A DNA stretch of 64,000 nt from contig NZ_CP084752.1 of NCBI RefSeq assembly GCF_020535545.1, forward strand, positions 2,091,501 to 2,155,500. Reading direction: 5' to 3'. Positions 44,541 through 52,784 of the stretch are shown one piece after another. How positions within the stretch are numbered: position 1 is the first letter of the stretch; every line of letters begins with the position of its first letter. This stretch comes from Roseateles sp. XES5. GTDB taxonomy: Bacteria > Pseudomonadota > Alphaproteobacteria > Rhizobiales > Rhizobiaceae. The notes beneath the pieces were generated by a model. That model did not search any database. It was not told the origin of the DNA and saw only the letters and a list, made by a program, of their open reading frames with translations. A program made the translations under genes and the position numbers.

Positions 44541-45484
44541 GGGATCCATCCGCCCTAAAGGTCGAGTCCTTTCTCGAAATGATGAGCGCCGAGCGCGGCG
44601 CGGCCACGAACACGTTGCAATCCTACGAGCGGGATCTGGAAGACGCGCAGTCCTTTCTCAACGAGCGCGGCATACGCCTGACTGAAGCGACGCCGGACGA
44701 CCTGCGCGCCTATCTCGGTCATCTCGCCCGGCAGGGGTTTGCCGCCTCCTCGCAGGCACGGCGGCTCTCGGCGCTGCGGCAGTTCTTCAAGTTTCTCTAT
44801 GGCGAGGGCCTGCGTGGCGACGATCCCACCGGCATTCTCGATGCGCCGAAGAAGGGTCGCGCCCTGCCCAAGACGCTGAGCGTCGACGATGTGACGCGCC
44901 TCATCGCGCGGGCGGAGGCCGAGACGGCCGAGCCCGGCGGCAACCTCCTCCTCAAACGGCGCATGCATGCGCTCGTCGAGTTGCTCTATGCGACGGGCAT
45001 GCGCGTGAGCGAGCTCGTTTCGCTGCCGGCGAGTGTGCTGGCGCAGACCGGAAGGTTCCTCGTGGTCAAAGGCAAAGGCAACAAGGAGCGCATGGTGCCG
45101 CTGTCGCGCGCCGCCGTTGCCGCGCTCACGGCCTATGGCGAGGCGCTGGCGGCCGAGATCGGCGAGGATCCGGCGACGGGGGCCTTCCTCTTTCCGGCGC
45201 AGAGCAAGGAAGGTTACCTGCCGCGCCAGGTTTTTGCGCGCGACCTGAAGGCACTCGCCGGGCGGGCGGGGATCCGGGCCGCGACGCTTTCGCCACATGT
45301 CCTTCGCCATGCTTTCGCCAGCCATCTCCTGCAGAACGGGGCGGACCTGCGCGCGGTGCAGGAACTGCTGGGCCATCAGGACATTTCGACGACACAAATC
45401 TATACGCATGTGCTGGAAGAACGGCTGCATCAGCTCGTTCAAACCCATCACCCTCTTGCCAAACAGGCAAAAAAACCGGATTAG
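44537..45484 (+). CDS. xerD: site-specific tyrosine recombinase XerD
   Basis: Resolves chromosome dimers at dif with XerC under FtsK control. The 315-residue protein has the SAM-like core-binding domain in residues 1-95. The catalytic set is R156 (GMRVSEL), K179/K181 region ([13 protein letters not shown]), H254-x2-R257 (SPHVLRHAF), H280 (LLGHQDIS) and nucleophile Y289 (TTQIYTHV). ATG 44537 overlaps the preceding small gene. It is a housekeeping recombinase, not an island integrase. Confidence 0.95.
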   Translation: MRDPSALKVESFLEMMSAERGAATNTLQSYERDLEDAQSFLNERGIRLTEATPDDLRAYLGHLARQGFAASSQARRLSALRQFFKFLYGEGLRGDDPTGILDAPKKGRALPKTLSVDDVTRLIARAEAETAEPGGNLLLKRRMHALVELLYATGMRVSELVSLPASVLAQTGRFLVVKGKGNKERMVPLSRAAVAALTAYGEALAAEIGEDPATGAFLFPAQSKEGYLPRQVFARDLKALAGRAGIRAATLSPHVLRHAFASHLLQNGADLRAVQELLGHQDISTTQIYTHVLEERLHQLVQTHHPLAKQAKKPD

Positions 45485-45561
45485 GACCCTTCGCCCGCGA
45501 CTGGCCTCCCTGGCTGACGGCCGTCTGGCGTGGTTTGAGCAAACGATCGGAAACGCATCTC

Positions 45562-46515
45562 ATGCACAACTACCTCGATTTCGAAAAGCCCATCTCGGAT
45601 CTGGAAGGCAAGATCCACGAGCTGCGCAAGCTCGCCGAAGAAGATGAGAGCGTCGACACGACGGATGAGGTCGGCCGGCTGGAGATCCGCGCCCGCGAGG
45701 CGATGGCGGACATCTATTCCAAGCTGACACCCTGGCAGAAGACGCAGGTCGCGCGCCATCCGCAGCGCCCGCATTTCGTCGATTACGCCAGCCAGCTCTT
45801 CGAGGAATTCACCCCGCTTGCCGGCGATCGCAAGTTCGCCGAGGACGAGGCGATCCAGGCCGGTCTCGGCCGCTTCCGCGGCGAGGCCGTCGCCATCATC
45901 GGCCAGGAAAAGGGCAACGACACCAAGTCGCGCCTCAAGCACAATTTCGGCAGCGCCCGGCCGGAAGGCTACCGCAAGGCGATCCGCGTCATGGAAATGG
46001 CCGACCGTTTCGGCCTGCCCGTCATCACGCTGATCGACACGGCCGGCGCCTATCCCGGCATCGGCGCGGAAGAGCGTGGCCAGGCGGAAGCCATCGCCCG
46101 TTCCACGGAAATGTGCCTCAACATCCGCGTGCCGATCGTCTCGGTCGTGCTCGGCGAAGGCGGCTCGGGCGGCGCGATCGCGATCGCCACGGGCGACCGC
46201 GTCTACATGCTGGAACATGCCATCTACAGCGTGATCTCGCCGGAAGGCGCCGCCTCGATCCTCTGGCGCGATTCCACCCGCGCCAAGGAAGCGGCGAGCA
46301 ACATGAAGATCACCGCAGAGGACCTGAAGGCCTTCGGCATCATCGACGGCATCATTCAGGAGCCGGTCGGTGGTGCGCACCGCGATCCGGCCGCCGTGAT
46401 CGGCCGTGCGGGCGACGTCATCGCCGCGGCGTTGAAGGATCTCGGCGCCAAACCCGGCGACCAGCTTCGCAAGGAGCGCCGCCAGCGCTACCTCAATATC
46501 GGTCGCCAGCTCTGA
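45562..46515 (+). CDS. accA: acetyl-CoA carboxylase carboxyltransferase subunit alpha
   Basis: Alpha subunit of the carboxyltransferase that transfers CO2 from biotin to acetyl-CoA for fatty acid synthesis. The 317-residue protein starts YLDFEKPISDLEGKIHEL (N-terminal helical region). It has LTPWQKTQVARHPQRPH, the IGQEKGNDTKSRLKHNFG block, LIDTAGAYPGIGAEERGQAEAIA and GEGGSGGAIAIATGD oxyanion-hole loops. ATG at 45562. A perfect 9-bp hairpin without a T-run follows at 46526-46548. Confidence 0.97.
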   Translation: MHNYLDFEKPISDLEGKIHELRKLAEEDESVDTTDEVGRLEIRAREAMADIYSKLTPWQKTQVARHPQRPHFVDYASQLFEEFTPLAGDRKFAEDEAIQAGLGRFRGEAVAIIGQEKGNDTKSRLKHNFGSARPEGYRKAIRVMEMADRFGLPVITLIDTAGAYPGIGAEERGQAEAIARSTEMCLNIRVPIVSVVLGEGGSGGAIAIATGDRVYMLEHAIYSVISPEGAASILWRDSTRAKEAASNMKITAEDLKAFGIIDGIIQEPVGGAHRDPAAVIGRAGDVIAAALKDLGAKPGDQLRKERRQRYLNIGRQL

Positions 46516-46525
46516 CAGGCGGCTT

Positions 46526-46548
46526 TTGGCGGCGCGTGACGCCGCCAA
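46526..46548 (+). terminator. hairpin after accA (possible terminator, no T-run)
   Basis: TTGGCGGCG and CGCCGCCAA form a perfect 9-bp stem with a 5-base loop, 10 bp after the accA stop. No T-tract follows, so termination would need Rho or the hairpin may only stabilise the mRNA end. Confidence 0.4.
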
Positions 46549-46716
46549 TGCCCAATCTCGGCCACAATCCTTGTGTCTGAACAGGTGCGGTCTTCCGGCG
46601 ACCCCGCGAAAGAATTTCCGGTTAAGAATTTATGAAGTATAAGCCGGTTACGACTGCGCGTCCCGCCCCGCCGGCGCGACGGCTCGCGATCTGACGATTG
46701 TTCACGGACTTCTGGA

Positions 46717-48231
46717 ATGCGCCTGACTGTTCTTGCCGCCGTATCGCTTCTCGCCGTGGCAGCCGCCGGCTGCACGAACGAGACGCTCGACTCCTTCGAC
46801 AAGGTCGATGTCGACCTGAAGAAGGTCTCGAGCAAGACAAGCTATCAGCTGTCGTCCTCCGTCATCGGCAAGCTCGCGGCGATGAACATCGACCGCTCCT
46901 CGCCGATGATGCTGCGCATCTTCAAGGAAGAGGGCCGGCTGGAGCTTTGGAAGGCCGACCGCACGAACCGTTTCCAATTGGTGCGCAACTACAAGATCTG
47001 CGCCTGGTCCGGCAAGCTCGGCCCGAAGACGAAGGAAGGCGACCGTCAGGCGCCGGAAGGCTTCTATCCGCTCGCGCGCGCCAACCTGAACCCGAATTCG
47101 AGCTATTACCTGGCGATCAATACGGGCTTCCCGAACAATTATGACCGCGCCAACAAGGCAAGCGGCACGCATCTGATGATCCACGGCGCCTGTTCGTCGT
47201 CGGGCTGCTACTCGATGACCGACGAGCAGATGGTGGAGATCTTCGCCTTTGCGCGCGATGCCTTCGACGGCGGCCAGAAGACGATCCAGCTCCAGGCCTT
47301 CCCCTTCCGCATGACCGCGGAGAACATGGCGCGCCACCGCGACAATCCGAATATCGAATTCTGGAAGATGCTGAAGGTCGGTTACGACCATTTCGAGCTG
47401 ACGAAGCGTCCGCCCGAGGTCAATGTCTGCGAGAAGAAGTATGTCTTCAACCAGCAGGCCGACAAGCCCTTCACGCCGGCCGGTGCCTGCCCGGCGATGA
47501 CGACGCCGGCGGCGCTGGACGTCGCACTGTCGAGCTACAACAAGACCTATGCCGTGGCCTATGCCAAGGCGATGAGCAAGTATGAAGGCACTGTCTGGGT
47601 GGAGCCGTCGGAAGCCCAGCGCAAGGCCATCGTCGCCGATCAGCGCAAGGGTCGGGAACTCGCCTATGCACCAACGGGTAGTTCGCTCGACGCCGGCAAG
47701 CTGATGACCGAACGCGAGATCGAGGCGCAGAAGCGCAAGGTCGAAGAGGCCGAACAGCGCAAGGTCGAGGCCGCCGAGCGCGCCAAGCAGGCGGAAGAAC
47801 AGGCCAAGCTCGACGCCGAGCAGCAGAAGATCAAGGAAGCGCAGGATTTTGCCGCCGACGTCGCCGCCGAAAAGGCGGAGAAGCAGGCGCGCGGCGAAGG
47901 CGCCCTGCCGGTGCCGGAAGAAAACCCCGGCGTCGCCGTTGTCGAGACGCCGGAAAAGAAGCCTTTCTGGAAACTCTGGGCGTCCAAGGACGCCGAACCG
48001 CGCAAGGCAGAGCCGGCGGCAGGCGTGACAGAGGGCACGGGGCAGGCAACGCTCGATGCCGGCCAGCCGGCGCGCAAGGATGCGAAGGCGGCGACCGCCG
48101 AGGCCTCCGCCCAGACGATGGAGAAGCCGGTGGACGGCGGAACCGTCCTGCCTGTGCCGGAAGCAAATCCGGATAGCCAGCTCGTCGAGCAGACCCAGAA
48201 AAAGCCGTTCTGGAAGTTCTGGCAGAAATGA
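46717..48231 (+). CDS. YafK-type L,D-transpeptidase lipoprotein with duplicated C-terminal motif
   Basis: A 504-residue lipoprotein precursor: signal peptide and lipobox AAGC (Cys19). The L,D-transpeptidase catalytic domain spans about residues 60-235, with HLMIHGACSSSGCYS: H152, H156 and nucleophile C164. Family members act on peptidoglycan; the E. coli YafK/DpaA member detaches Braun lipoprotein. After the catalytic domain comes a charged coiled coil (residues ~325-380, EAQKRKVEEAEQRKVEAAERA). Two copies follow of a motif LPVPExNP...KKPFWKxW, at residues 397-421 and 478-504, the second forming the C-terminus. It overlaps tusA in ATGA. Confidence 0.9.
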   Translation: MRLTVLAAVSLLAVAAAGCTNETLDSFDKVDVDLKKVSSKTSYQLSSSVIGKLAAMNIDRSSPMMLRIFKEEGRLELWKADRTNRFQLVRNYKICAWSGKLGPKTKEGDRQAPEGFYPLARANLNPNSSYYLAINTGFPNNYDRANKASGTHLMIHGACSSSGCYSMTDEQMVEIFAFARDAFDGGQKTIQLQAFPFRMTAENMARHRDNPNIEFWKMLKVGYDHFELTKRPPEVNVCEKKYVFNQQADKPFTPAGACPAMTTPAALDVALSSYNKTYAVAYAKAMSKYEGTVWVEPSEAQRKAIVADQRKGRELAYAPTGSSLDAGKLMTEREIEAQKRKVEEAEQRKVEAAERAKQAEEQAKLDAEQQKIKEAQDFAADVAAEKAEKQARGEGALPVPEENPGVAVVETPEKKPFWKLWASKDAEPRKAEPAAGVTEGTGQATLDAGQPARKDAKAATAEASAQTMEKPVDGGTVLPVPEANPDSQLVEQTQKKPFWKFWQK

Positions 48232-48470
48232 CGACCGCTTCTTCCGAAGCCGAGGTGTATGACCTGCGCGGGCTGAAATGCCCGTTGCCGGTGATGAAGG
48301 CGCGCAAGCGCCTTTCCACCATGGCGGCCGGCGCCAGCCTCTGGGTCGAGACCACCGATCCCCTTGCGGTCATCGACATTCCCCATTTCTGCCATGAGGA
48401 CGGCCACGCGCTCGAAGCGAGCGAGCGCGTCGAGGCGGGACACCGCTTCCTGATCCGCAAGAAAGCCTGA
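48228..48470 (+). CDS. sulfurtransferase TusA family protein
   Basis: An 80-residue protein with the TusA core: YDLRGLKCPLPVMKARKRL contains the sulfur-carrying cysteine in CPLP, followed by LWVETTDPLAVIDIPHFC and the C-terminal beta strand HRFLIRKK. TusA-type proteins relay persulfide sulfur to tRNA thiolation or molybdenum cofactor synthesis. The start overlaps the transpeptidase stop in ATGA, an unexpected coupling of a cytosolic sulfur carrier to an envelope enzyme. Confidence 0.93.
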   Translation: MTTASSEAEVYDLRGLKCPLPVMKARKRLSTMAAGASLWVETTDPLAVIDIPHFCHEDGHALEASERVEAGHRFLIRKKA

Positions 48471-48538
48471 TCTCCAGGGCAATTCCGGTTTGTCGGTCCA
48501 ACCGGTGCTGAAGCGATGCCGCATCGGCCGGATAGTCC

Positions 48539-48643
48539 CTAGAGTTTGTCAGGTTCAGATTGAACCAGACATGCTCTAGATTCTTTTGTTTTCGTTTGTC
48601 TTTTCGGGAAAACCGGTTCCCACTTTTCCCTGACAAACTCTAG
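48539..48643. repeat. rhizobial intergenic repeat (RIME-like) with 15-bp terminal inverted repeats
   Basis: CTAGAGTTTGTCAGG at 48539-48553 is the exact reverse complement of CCTGACAAACTCTAG at 48629-48643. Between them lie an inner palindrome GGTTCAGATTGAACC (48552-48566), ATGCTCTAGA and a T-rich then AAAACCGGTTCCC segment. This matches, from memory, a dispersed non-coding repeat family of rhizobial genomes. The right end overlaps the stop codon of the GTPase gene. Confidence 0.75.
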
Positions 48644-49800
48644 AACTTGAAACCCGGTACGGCGAGCGGATTGTCGGCAAGGGCCGCGCGGTCCGGGCGG
48701 TCGATCTTCGGCGTGCCGGTGAAGGCGTCGAAGAGGTCGCGCACGAAGGCCTCCGGCAGGTCCTTGGTGATGAGCACCAGCCGCGTGCGGCGATCCTGCG
48801 GATCCGGCCAGGCAGGAAGGCGCTCGGGCGGGTGGAAGACGCTCTGCACGCCGTGCAGCACCAGCGGCCGCTCGGGATTGCTCGACATCTGCACGATGCC
48901 CTTCATGCGCAGCAGCTTCTCTCCATGCGCCGAGCGCAGGAGATCGATGAACATATCCAGCGCCATCGGATCGACGGGACGGTCATGCACGATGCTGAAG
49001 GAGCGGATCGTCGCGTCGTGGCGCGTGACGTCATGGGCGTGCGCGTGGCCATGATGGCCGTGATCATGCCCATGACCATGCCTATGCCCATGATCGTGCC
49101 CGTGACCATGATCGTGGTGATCGTGCGCTTCCTCATGCAGCCAGCGGCGCACGTCGGCGATCTTGCTGCCGGGATCGTAGAGGCCATTTGAGAGAAGAGC
49201 CGGACCGGCAAGGCCGGGGGCATCGACATCCGAAACGCTGGCGCGCGGATTGAGCGCGGCGATCTCGCGCGTTACCGCCTCCAGGACCGCGGCATTGGCG
49301 AGCGAGGCCTTGCTGATCAGCACGCGATCGGCGACAGCGACCTGCTTGACGGCTTCGGGGTGGTTGGCAAGCGTCGAGAGTCCGTTGACGGCATCGACCA
49401 CGGTGATGACGCCATCCAGGCTGAAGGAATGGGCCAGCACCGGATTGCCCATCACCGCCTGCAGCACGGGCGCGGGATCGGCAAGGCCGGTCGTCTCGAT
49501 CACCACGCGCTTCAGCGGCTGGATCTTGCCGGACTGCATGCGGTCCATCAGGTCGGCGAGCGTATCGACCAGCTCGCCGCGGATCGTGCAGCAGAGGCAC
49601 CCGTCGGACAGTTCTATGATGCCGTCGCCGGACTGCTCGACCAGCAGATGGTCGATGCCCACCTCGCCGAACTCGTTGATGATGACGGCCGTGTCCGTCA
49701 GCGTCGGATCCTTCAGGAGCCGGTTGAGCAGGGTCGTCTTGCCCGCGCCCAGAAATCCGGTCAGCACGGAAACCGGCACGCGCCGCTCGGCGAGGGTCAT
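48640..49800 (-). CDS. CobW/COG0523 (G3E) family GTP-binding metallochaperone with His-rich loop
   Basis: A 386-residue G3E GTPase. Walker A is GFLGAGKTT (residues 15-23). The metal-binding motif is G67-C68-L69-C70-C71. The NEFGEVGIDH switch and VIETTGLADP follow, and the guanine-specificity segment VLISKAS is near residue 160. A long His/Asp/Gly-rich loop spans about residues 222-257. A C-terminal CobW_C domain follows. Family members deliver zinc or cobalt to target enzymes; the His-rich loop favours zinc. It lies 11 bp downstream of the carboxypeptidase gene, likely the same transcript. Its TAG stop is provided by an intergenic repeat. Confidence 0.93.
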   Translation of the reverse strand: MTLAERRVPVSVLTGFLGAGKTTLLNRLLKDPTLTDTAVIINEFGEVGIDHLLVEQSGDGIIELSDGCLCCTIRGELVDTLADLMDRMQSGKIQPLKRVVIETTGLADPAPVLQAVMGNPVLAHSFSLDGVITVVDAVNGLSTLANHPEAVKQVAVADRVLISKASLANAAVLEAVTREIAALNPRASVSDVDAPGLAGPALLSNGLYDPGSKIADVRRWLHEEAHDHHDHGHGHDHGHRHGHGHDHGHHGHAHAHDVTRHDATIRSFSIVHDRPVDPMALDMFIDLLRSAHGEKLLRMKGIVQMSSNPERPLVLHGVQSVFHPPERLPAWPDPQDRRTRLVLITKDLPEAFVRDLFDAFTGTPKIDRPDRAALADNPLAVPGFKF

Positions 49801-49811
49801 GGCTTTTCCTG

Positions 49812-50924
49812 TCAGAATGTGGGCCGCGGGATCGGGATCGGCACGTTGGCGATGTCGCCCATGTCGCCGGCCGCGACCTTGTCGTCGCCGGCGGTCTTGG
49901 CCGCATCGCCGCCGAGAAGGCCGGCATAGACCAGCTTCAGCGGGCGGTTCAGCTCATGGATATAGGGAGACGCGAGCTTTTGACGCCCGGCCTCGTCGCG
50001 GCCCTCGCTGCGCACCTTGGCGGCATGCTTCGAGCAGATGTCTTCCGAGATGTCGGCGACGATGTCGCGCGTCTCGCCATAGGGGCGAAGCTGGCCGAGC
50101 TTCGTGCCGGTGCCGCCCCGCATGGTCAGGCCCTTTTCCAGCATGCCGGCGGAAATGTCCGCCCGCGCGCCAAGGCTGTCTGAGCCGAGAACGACGGAAA
50201 CGACGCTGCGGCCGTTGCGGGTGGCCGAAGAAACCTGGTTGAAGCCGGAGGCGCAGATGAAGCCCGTCTTCATGCCGTCCGCGCCGTCGAAGCGGCCGAT
50301 CAGCATGTTGAAGTTGGGATACTGCTTCTTGCCGGTGGTGAAGCCTTCCAGCGCGAAATAGGGCGCATATTGCGGGAACTCGCGCTTCAGCGTCACGGCG
50401 AGCACGGCAAGGTCGCGCGCCGTCGTGTACTGGCCCTTGCCGGGCAGGCCATGCGGATTGATGAAATGCGAGGAACTCATGCCGATGCGGGCGGCTTCCG
50501 CATTCATGCGGTTCACGAAGCCCTGCTCGGAACCCCCGACCGATTCGGCGATGGCGACGGCCACGTCGTTGGCCGACTTGACGAGGACGATCTTCAGCGC
50601 GCTGTCGAGCGTCATCTTCTGGCCGGGCTTGAAGTACATCTTGCTCGGCGGTTCGGCGGCGGCGTTCTTGGTCATGATGACCGGGCTTTCCAGCGTCAGT
50701 TCGCCGGCCTTGATGGCGCGAAACACCGTATACGCCGTCATCAGCTTGGTCAGGGAGGCGGGATACCAGCGCTGGAATGCATCCTCGTGCTCGATGACCT
50801 GCAGCGTGTTGATGTCCACCAGCATGCGCGGGTTGGCCGCAGCGCCATTGGCCGTCAGGCTGGCTGTGAGCAACAGGGCGGAGCCCAAAAACCATGCGCT
50901 CCGGCGCGTCGTTCGTCCGTTCAT
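49812..50924 (-). CDS. D-alanyl-D-alanine carboxypeptidase (PBP5/6 family)
   Basis: A periplasmic low-molecular-weight penicillin-binding protein that trims pentapeptides. The 370-residue precursor has a signal peptide ending around residue 30. The three active-site motifs are S57-L-T-K60, S117-A-N119 and K219-T-G221. The C-terminal part is rich in charged residues and proline (NVPIPIPRPTF end) and lacks an obvious amphipathic anchor helix. ATG 50924; a TTG two codons upstream is possible. It is divergent from the M20 gene, with 131 bp between starts. Confidence 0.94.
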   Translation of the reverse strand: MNGRTTRRSAWFLGSALLLTASLTANGAAANPRMLVDINTLQVIEHEDAFQRWYPASLTKLMTAYTVFRAIKAGELTLESPVIMTKNAAAEPPSKMYFKPGQKMTLDSALKIVLVKSANDVAVAIAESVGGSEQGFVNRMNAEAARIGMSSSHFINPHGLPGKGQYTTARDLAVLAVTLKREFPQYAPYFALEGFTTGKKQYPNFNMLIGRFDGADGMKTGFICASGFNQVSSATRNGRSVVSVVLGSDSLGARADISAGMLEKGLTMRGGTGTKLGQLRPYGETRDIVADISEDICSKHAAKVRSEGRDEAGRQKLASPYIHELNRPLKLVYAGLLGGDAAKTAGDDKVAAGDMGDIANVPIPIPRPTF

Positions 50925-51055
50925 CTGCAAGGGTCTGTCCTCGAAATCGGGAGTTGTCTCGAACCGTCGCCCTATTTAACCTATATGGCACCGTGATGGC
51001 AAAGCCATCGAACAGCGATGGCCAAATTTACGGCCGAAATGACAGGACGTGTTGC

Positions 51056-52216
51056 ATGCCCATTCTCAACCGCGCCGCCGAACTGCAGGACGAAATCGCC
51101 GGATGGCGCCGGCAGCTGCACCGGGAACCGGAGCTGCTTTTCGCCGTGGACAAGACGGCGGCCTTCGTGGCGGAGAAGCTGCGCGAGTTCGGCGTCGACG
51201 AGGTGGTGACGGGAATTGGCCGCACGGGCGTCGTCGGGCTCATCCGCGGCAAGGGCGAGGGGCGCACCATCGGCCTTCGCGCCGACATGGACGCGCTGCC
51301 GATCGAGGAGACGAGCGGCAAGCCCTGGGCGTCCATCACCAAGGGCAAGATGCACGCCTGCGGCCATGACGGCCATACGGCCATGCTGCTCGGTGCGGCG
51401 AAGTATCTCACCGAAACGCGCAATTTTTCAGGCAATGTCGCCGTCATCTTCCAGCCGGCCGAAGAGGGCGGCGGCGGCGGCAACGAGATGGTCAAGGACG
51501 GCATGATGGAACGCTTCGGCATTGCCGAGGTCTACGGCATGCACAATCTGCCGGGCCTGCCGGTCGGGTCCTTCGGCACGCGCCCCGGCCCGATCATGGC
51601 GGCGACCGACGAATTCAATATCACCGTCAGGGGACGCGGCGGGCATGCGGCATTGCCGCACAAGACGATCGATCCAATCGTCATCGGCGCGCAGGTGGTG
51701 ACGGCGCTGCAGACCATCGTCTCGCGCGTTGCCGACCCCATCGCCTCGCTCGTCGTGTCCGTCACCAAGTTCAATGCGGGCTTTGCCCACAATGTCATTC
51801 CCGAGGAAGCAAAGCTTGCCGGTACGGTGCGCACGCTGAGCCCCGACATGCGCGAGGAGGCCGAGGCCCGCATCCGCCAGATCTGCGCCGGTCTTGCCAG
51901 CGCCCATGGCGCCGAGATCACGGTGACCTATCACCGCAACTATCCCGTTACGGTCAACCATGCGGACGAGACCGGCCATGCCGTGTCCGTCGCGCGTGGG
52001 ATATCGGGCGCGACGGCAGTCGATGACGCGCTCAATCCGATGATGGGCGGCGAGGATTTTTCCTACATGCTGCAGTCGCGGCCGGGCGCCTTCATCTTCC
52101 TCGGCAATGGCGATACGGCGGGGCTGCACCACCCGGCCTACGATTTCAACGACGAGGCCATTCCCCATGGGGTGACCTATTGGGTGAAGCTGGCCGAAAG
52201 CCGCCTCGCCGCCTGA
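51056..52216 (+). CDS. M20 family metallopeptidase (aminoacylase/amidohydrolase)
   Basis: A 386-residue cytosolic amidohydrolase of the M20D group (hippurate hydrolase, N-acyl-amino-acid amidohydrolase). The metal site is LRADMDALPIEE, H100-A-C102-G-H104-D105-G-H107 and FQPAEEGGGG (E136-E137). The dimerisation domain begins FNITVRGRGGHAALPH, and a later ligand is in GGEDFSYMLQ. ATG 51056 gives the standard start. The exact substrate is not readable; aminoacylase is the usual annotation. Confidence 0.93.
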   Translation: MPILNRAAELQDEIAGWRRQLHREPELLFAVDKTAAFVAEKLREFGVDEVVTGIGRTGVVGLIRGKGEGRTIGLRADMDALPIEETSGKPWASITKGKMHACGHDGHTAMLLGAAKYLTETRNFSGNVAVIFQPAEEGGGGGNEMVKDGMMERFGIAEVYGMHNLPGLPVGSFGTRPGPIMAATDEFNITVRGRGGHAALPHKTIDPIVIGAQVVTALQTIVSRVADPIASLVVSVTKFNAGFAHNVIPEEAKLAGTVRTLSPDMREEAEARIRQICAGLASAHGAEITVTYHRNYPVTVNHADETGHAVSVARGISGATAVDDALNPMMGGEDFSYMLQSRPGAFIFLGNGDTAGLHHPAYDFNDEAIPHGVTYWVKLAESRLAA

Positions 52217-52217
52217 C

Positions 52218-52252
52218 AAAAAGAGCCCGGCTGCAGGGACGAACAGCCGGGC
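52218..52252 (-). terminator. Rho-independent terminator of the 84-residue secreted protein gene
   Basis: On the minus strand GCCCGGCTG and CAGCCGGGC (52244-52252 and 52225-52233 on +) form a perfect 9-bp stem, followed by TCTTTTT. It lies 30 bp past the stop of the minus-strand gene and just beyond the M20 stop. Confidence 0.88.
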
Positions 52253-52282
52253 AAGTCGGGGAGGATCGAGGGTACGAAACGG

Positions 52283-52537
52283 TCAGTTGCAGATGCGGAC
52301 CTTCTTGATGACCACGTTGCCCCACTTGTCGTGGAACTTCTTCTTCTTCCAGAAGCAGTCGTAGCCGTAGTCGTCGTCATAGAAGGTCACGTTGGCGCTG
52401 TGGCCCCAGCCGTGATGGCCATGGCCCCAGCCATTGCCGAAGCCGAAACCGATGGAAAAGTCGCCAGCCTTGGACGGAGCGGCGAAGGAAAGCGCTGCGA
52501 CGGTTGCGACGACAGCGGAAAGCACGATCTTGCGCAT
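52283..52537 (-). CDS. small secreted Gly/His-rich protein
   Basis: An 84-residue precursor with a clear signal peptide (MRKIVLSAVVATVAALSFAAPSKA). The mature peptide is about 60 residues. It opens with a Gly/Phe/His-rich stretch (FGFGNGWGHGHHGWGH) and continues with an acidic YDDDYGYDC, a lysine cluster CFWKKKKF and a C-terminal KKVRICN; the two cysteines could form a disulfide. AGGAG lies 7 nt before the ATG. It has its own terminator. Similar small rhizobial exported proteins exist, but no function is known; metal binding is conceivable. Confidence 0.8.
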   Translation of the reverse strand: MRKIVLSAVVATVAALSFAAPSKAGDFSIGFGFGNGWGHGHHGWGHSANVTFYDDDYGYDCFWKKKKFHDKWGNVVIKKVRICN

Positions 52538-52657
52538 GAGACATTCTCCTCTGGGTTCTCTTGGATGGAGCCATCTCCATCCCATGAACCGAATGTCTCA
52601 TGATCCCGTCCGCCGGGCTGTTCCCTTGGGAACGCGACGGCAAAACCCGAAAACCAC

Positions 52658-52686
52658 TTGGCTTCGCGCCGCGGCTTTTGTATGGG
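52658..52686 (+). promoter_or_regulatory. candidate promoter of tRNA-Arg
   Basis: TTGGCT (52658-52663) and TATGGG (52681-52686) are separated by 17 bp. The predicted start is only a few nt before the mature tRNA 5' end at 52697. Confidence 0.4.
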
Positions 52687-52696
52687 TGCAGTCAGT

Positions 52697-52773
52697 GGTC
52701 CCGTAGCTCAGCAGGATAGAGCACCAGATTCCTAATCTGGGGGTCCCGCGTTCGAATCGCGGCGGGATCACCA
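52697..52773 (+). tRNA. tRNA-Arg (anticodon CCT)
   Basis: A 77-nt tRNA: acceptor GGTCCCG/CGGGATC with discriminator A and encoded CCA. The D stem is GCTC. The anticodon arm CCAGA-TTCCTAA-TCTGG gives anticodon CCT, which reads AGG. The T arm is CGCG-TTCGAATC-GCGGC in type. It lies between the small secreted protein gene and the convergent hypothetical gene; no island is attached to it here. Confidence 0.97.
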
Positions 52774-52784
52774 TTTCCTGAAAA

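Noticed and set aside
44537..45484. The tyrosine recombinase as an island integrase
   Set aside because: Length, motifs and the conserved aroK/accA context identify it as the housekeeping XerD; no island or att repeats flank it.
52697..52773. A second integrated island at tRNA-Arg
   Set aside because: Both flanks carry ordinary chromosomal genes with normal composition and no recombinase or repeated tRNA end.
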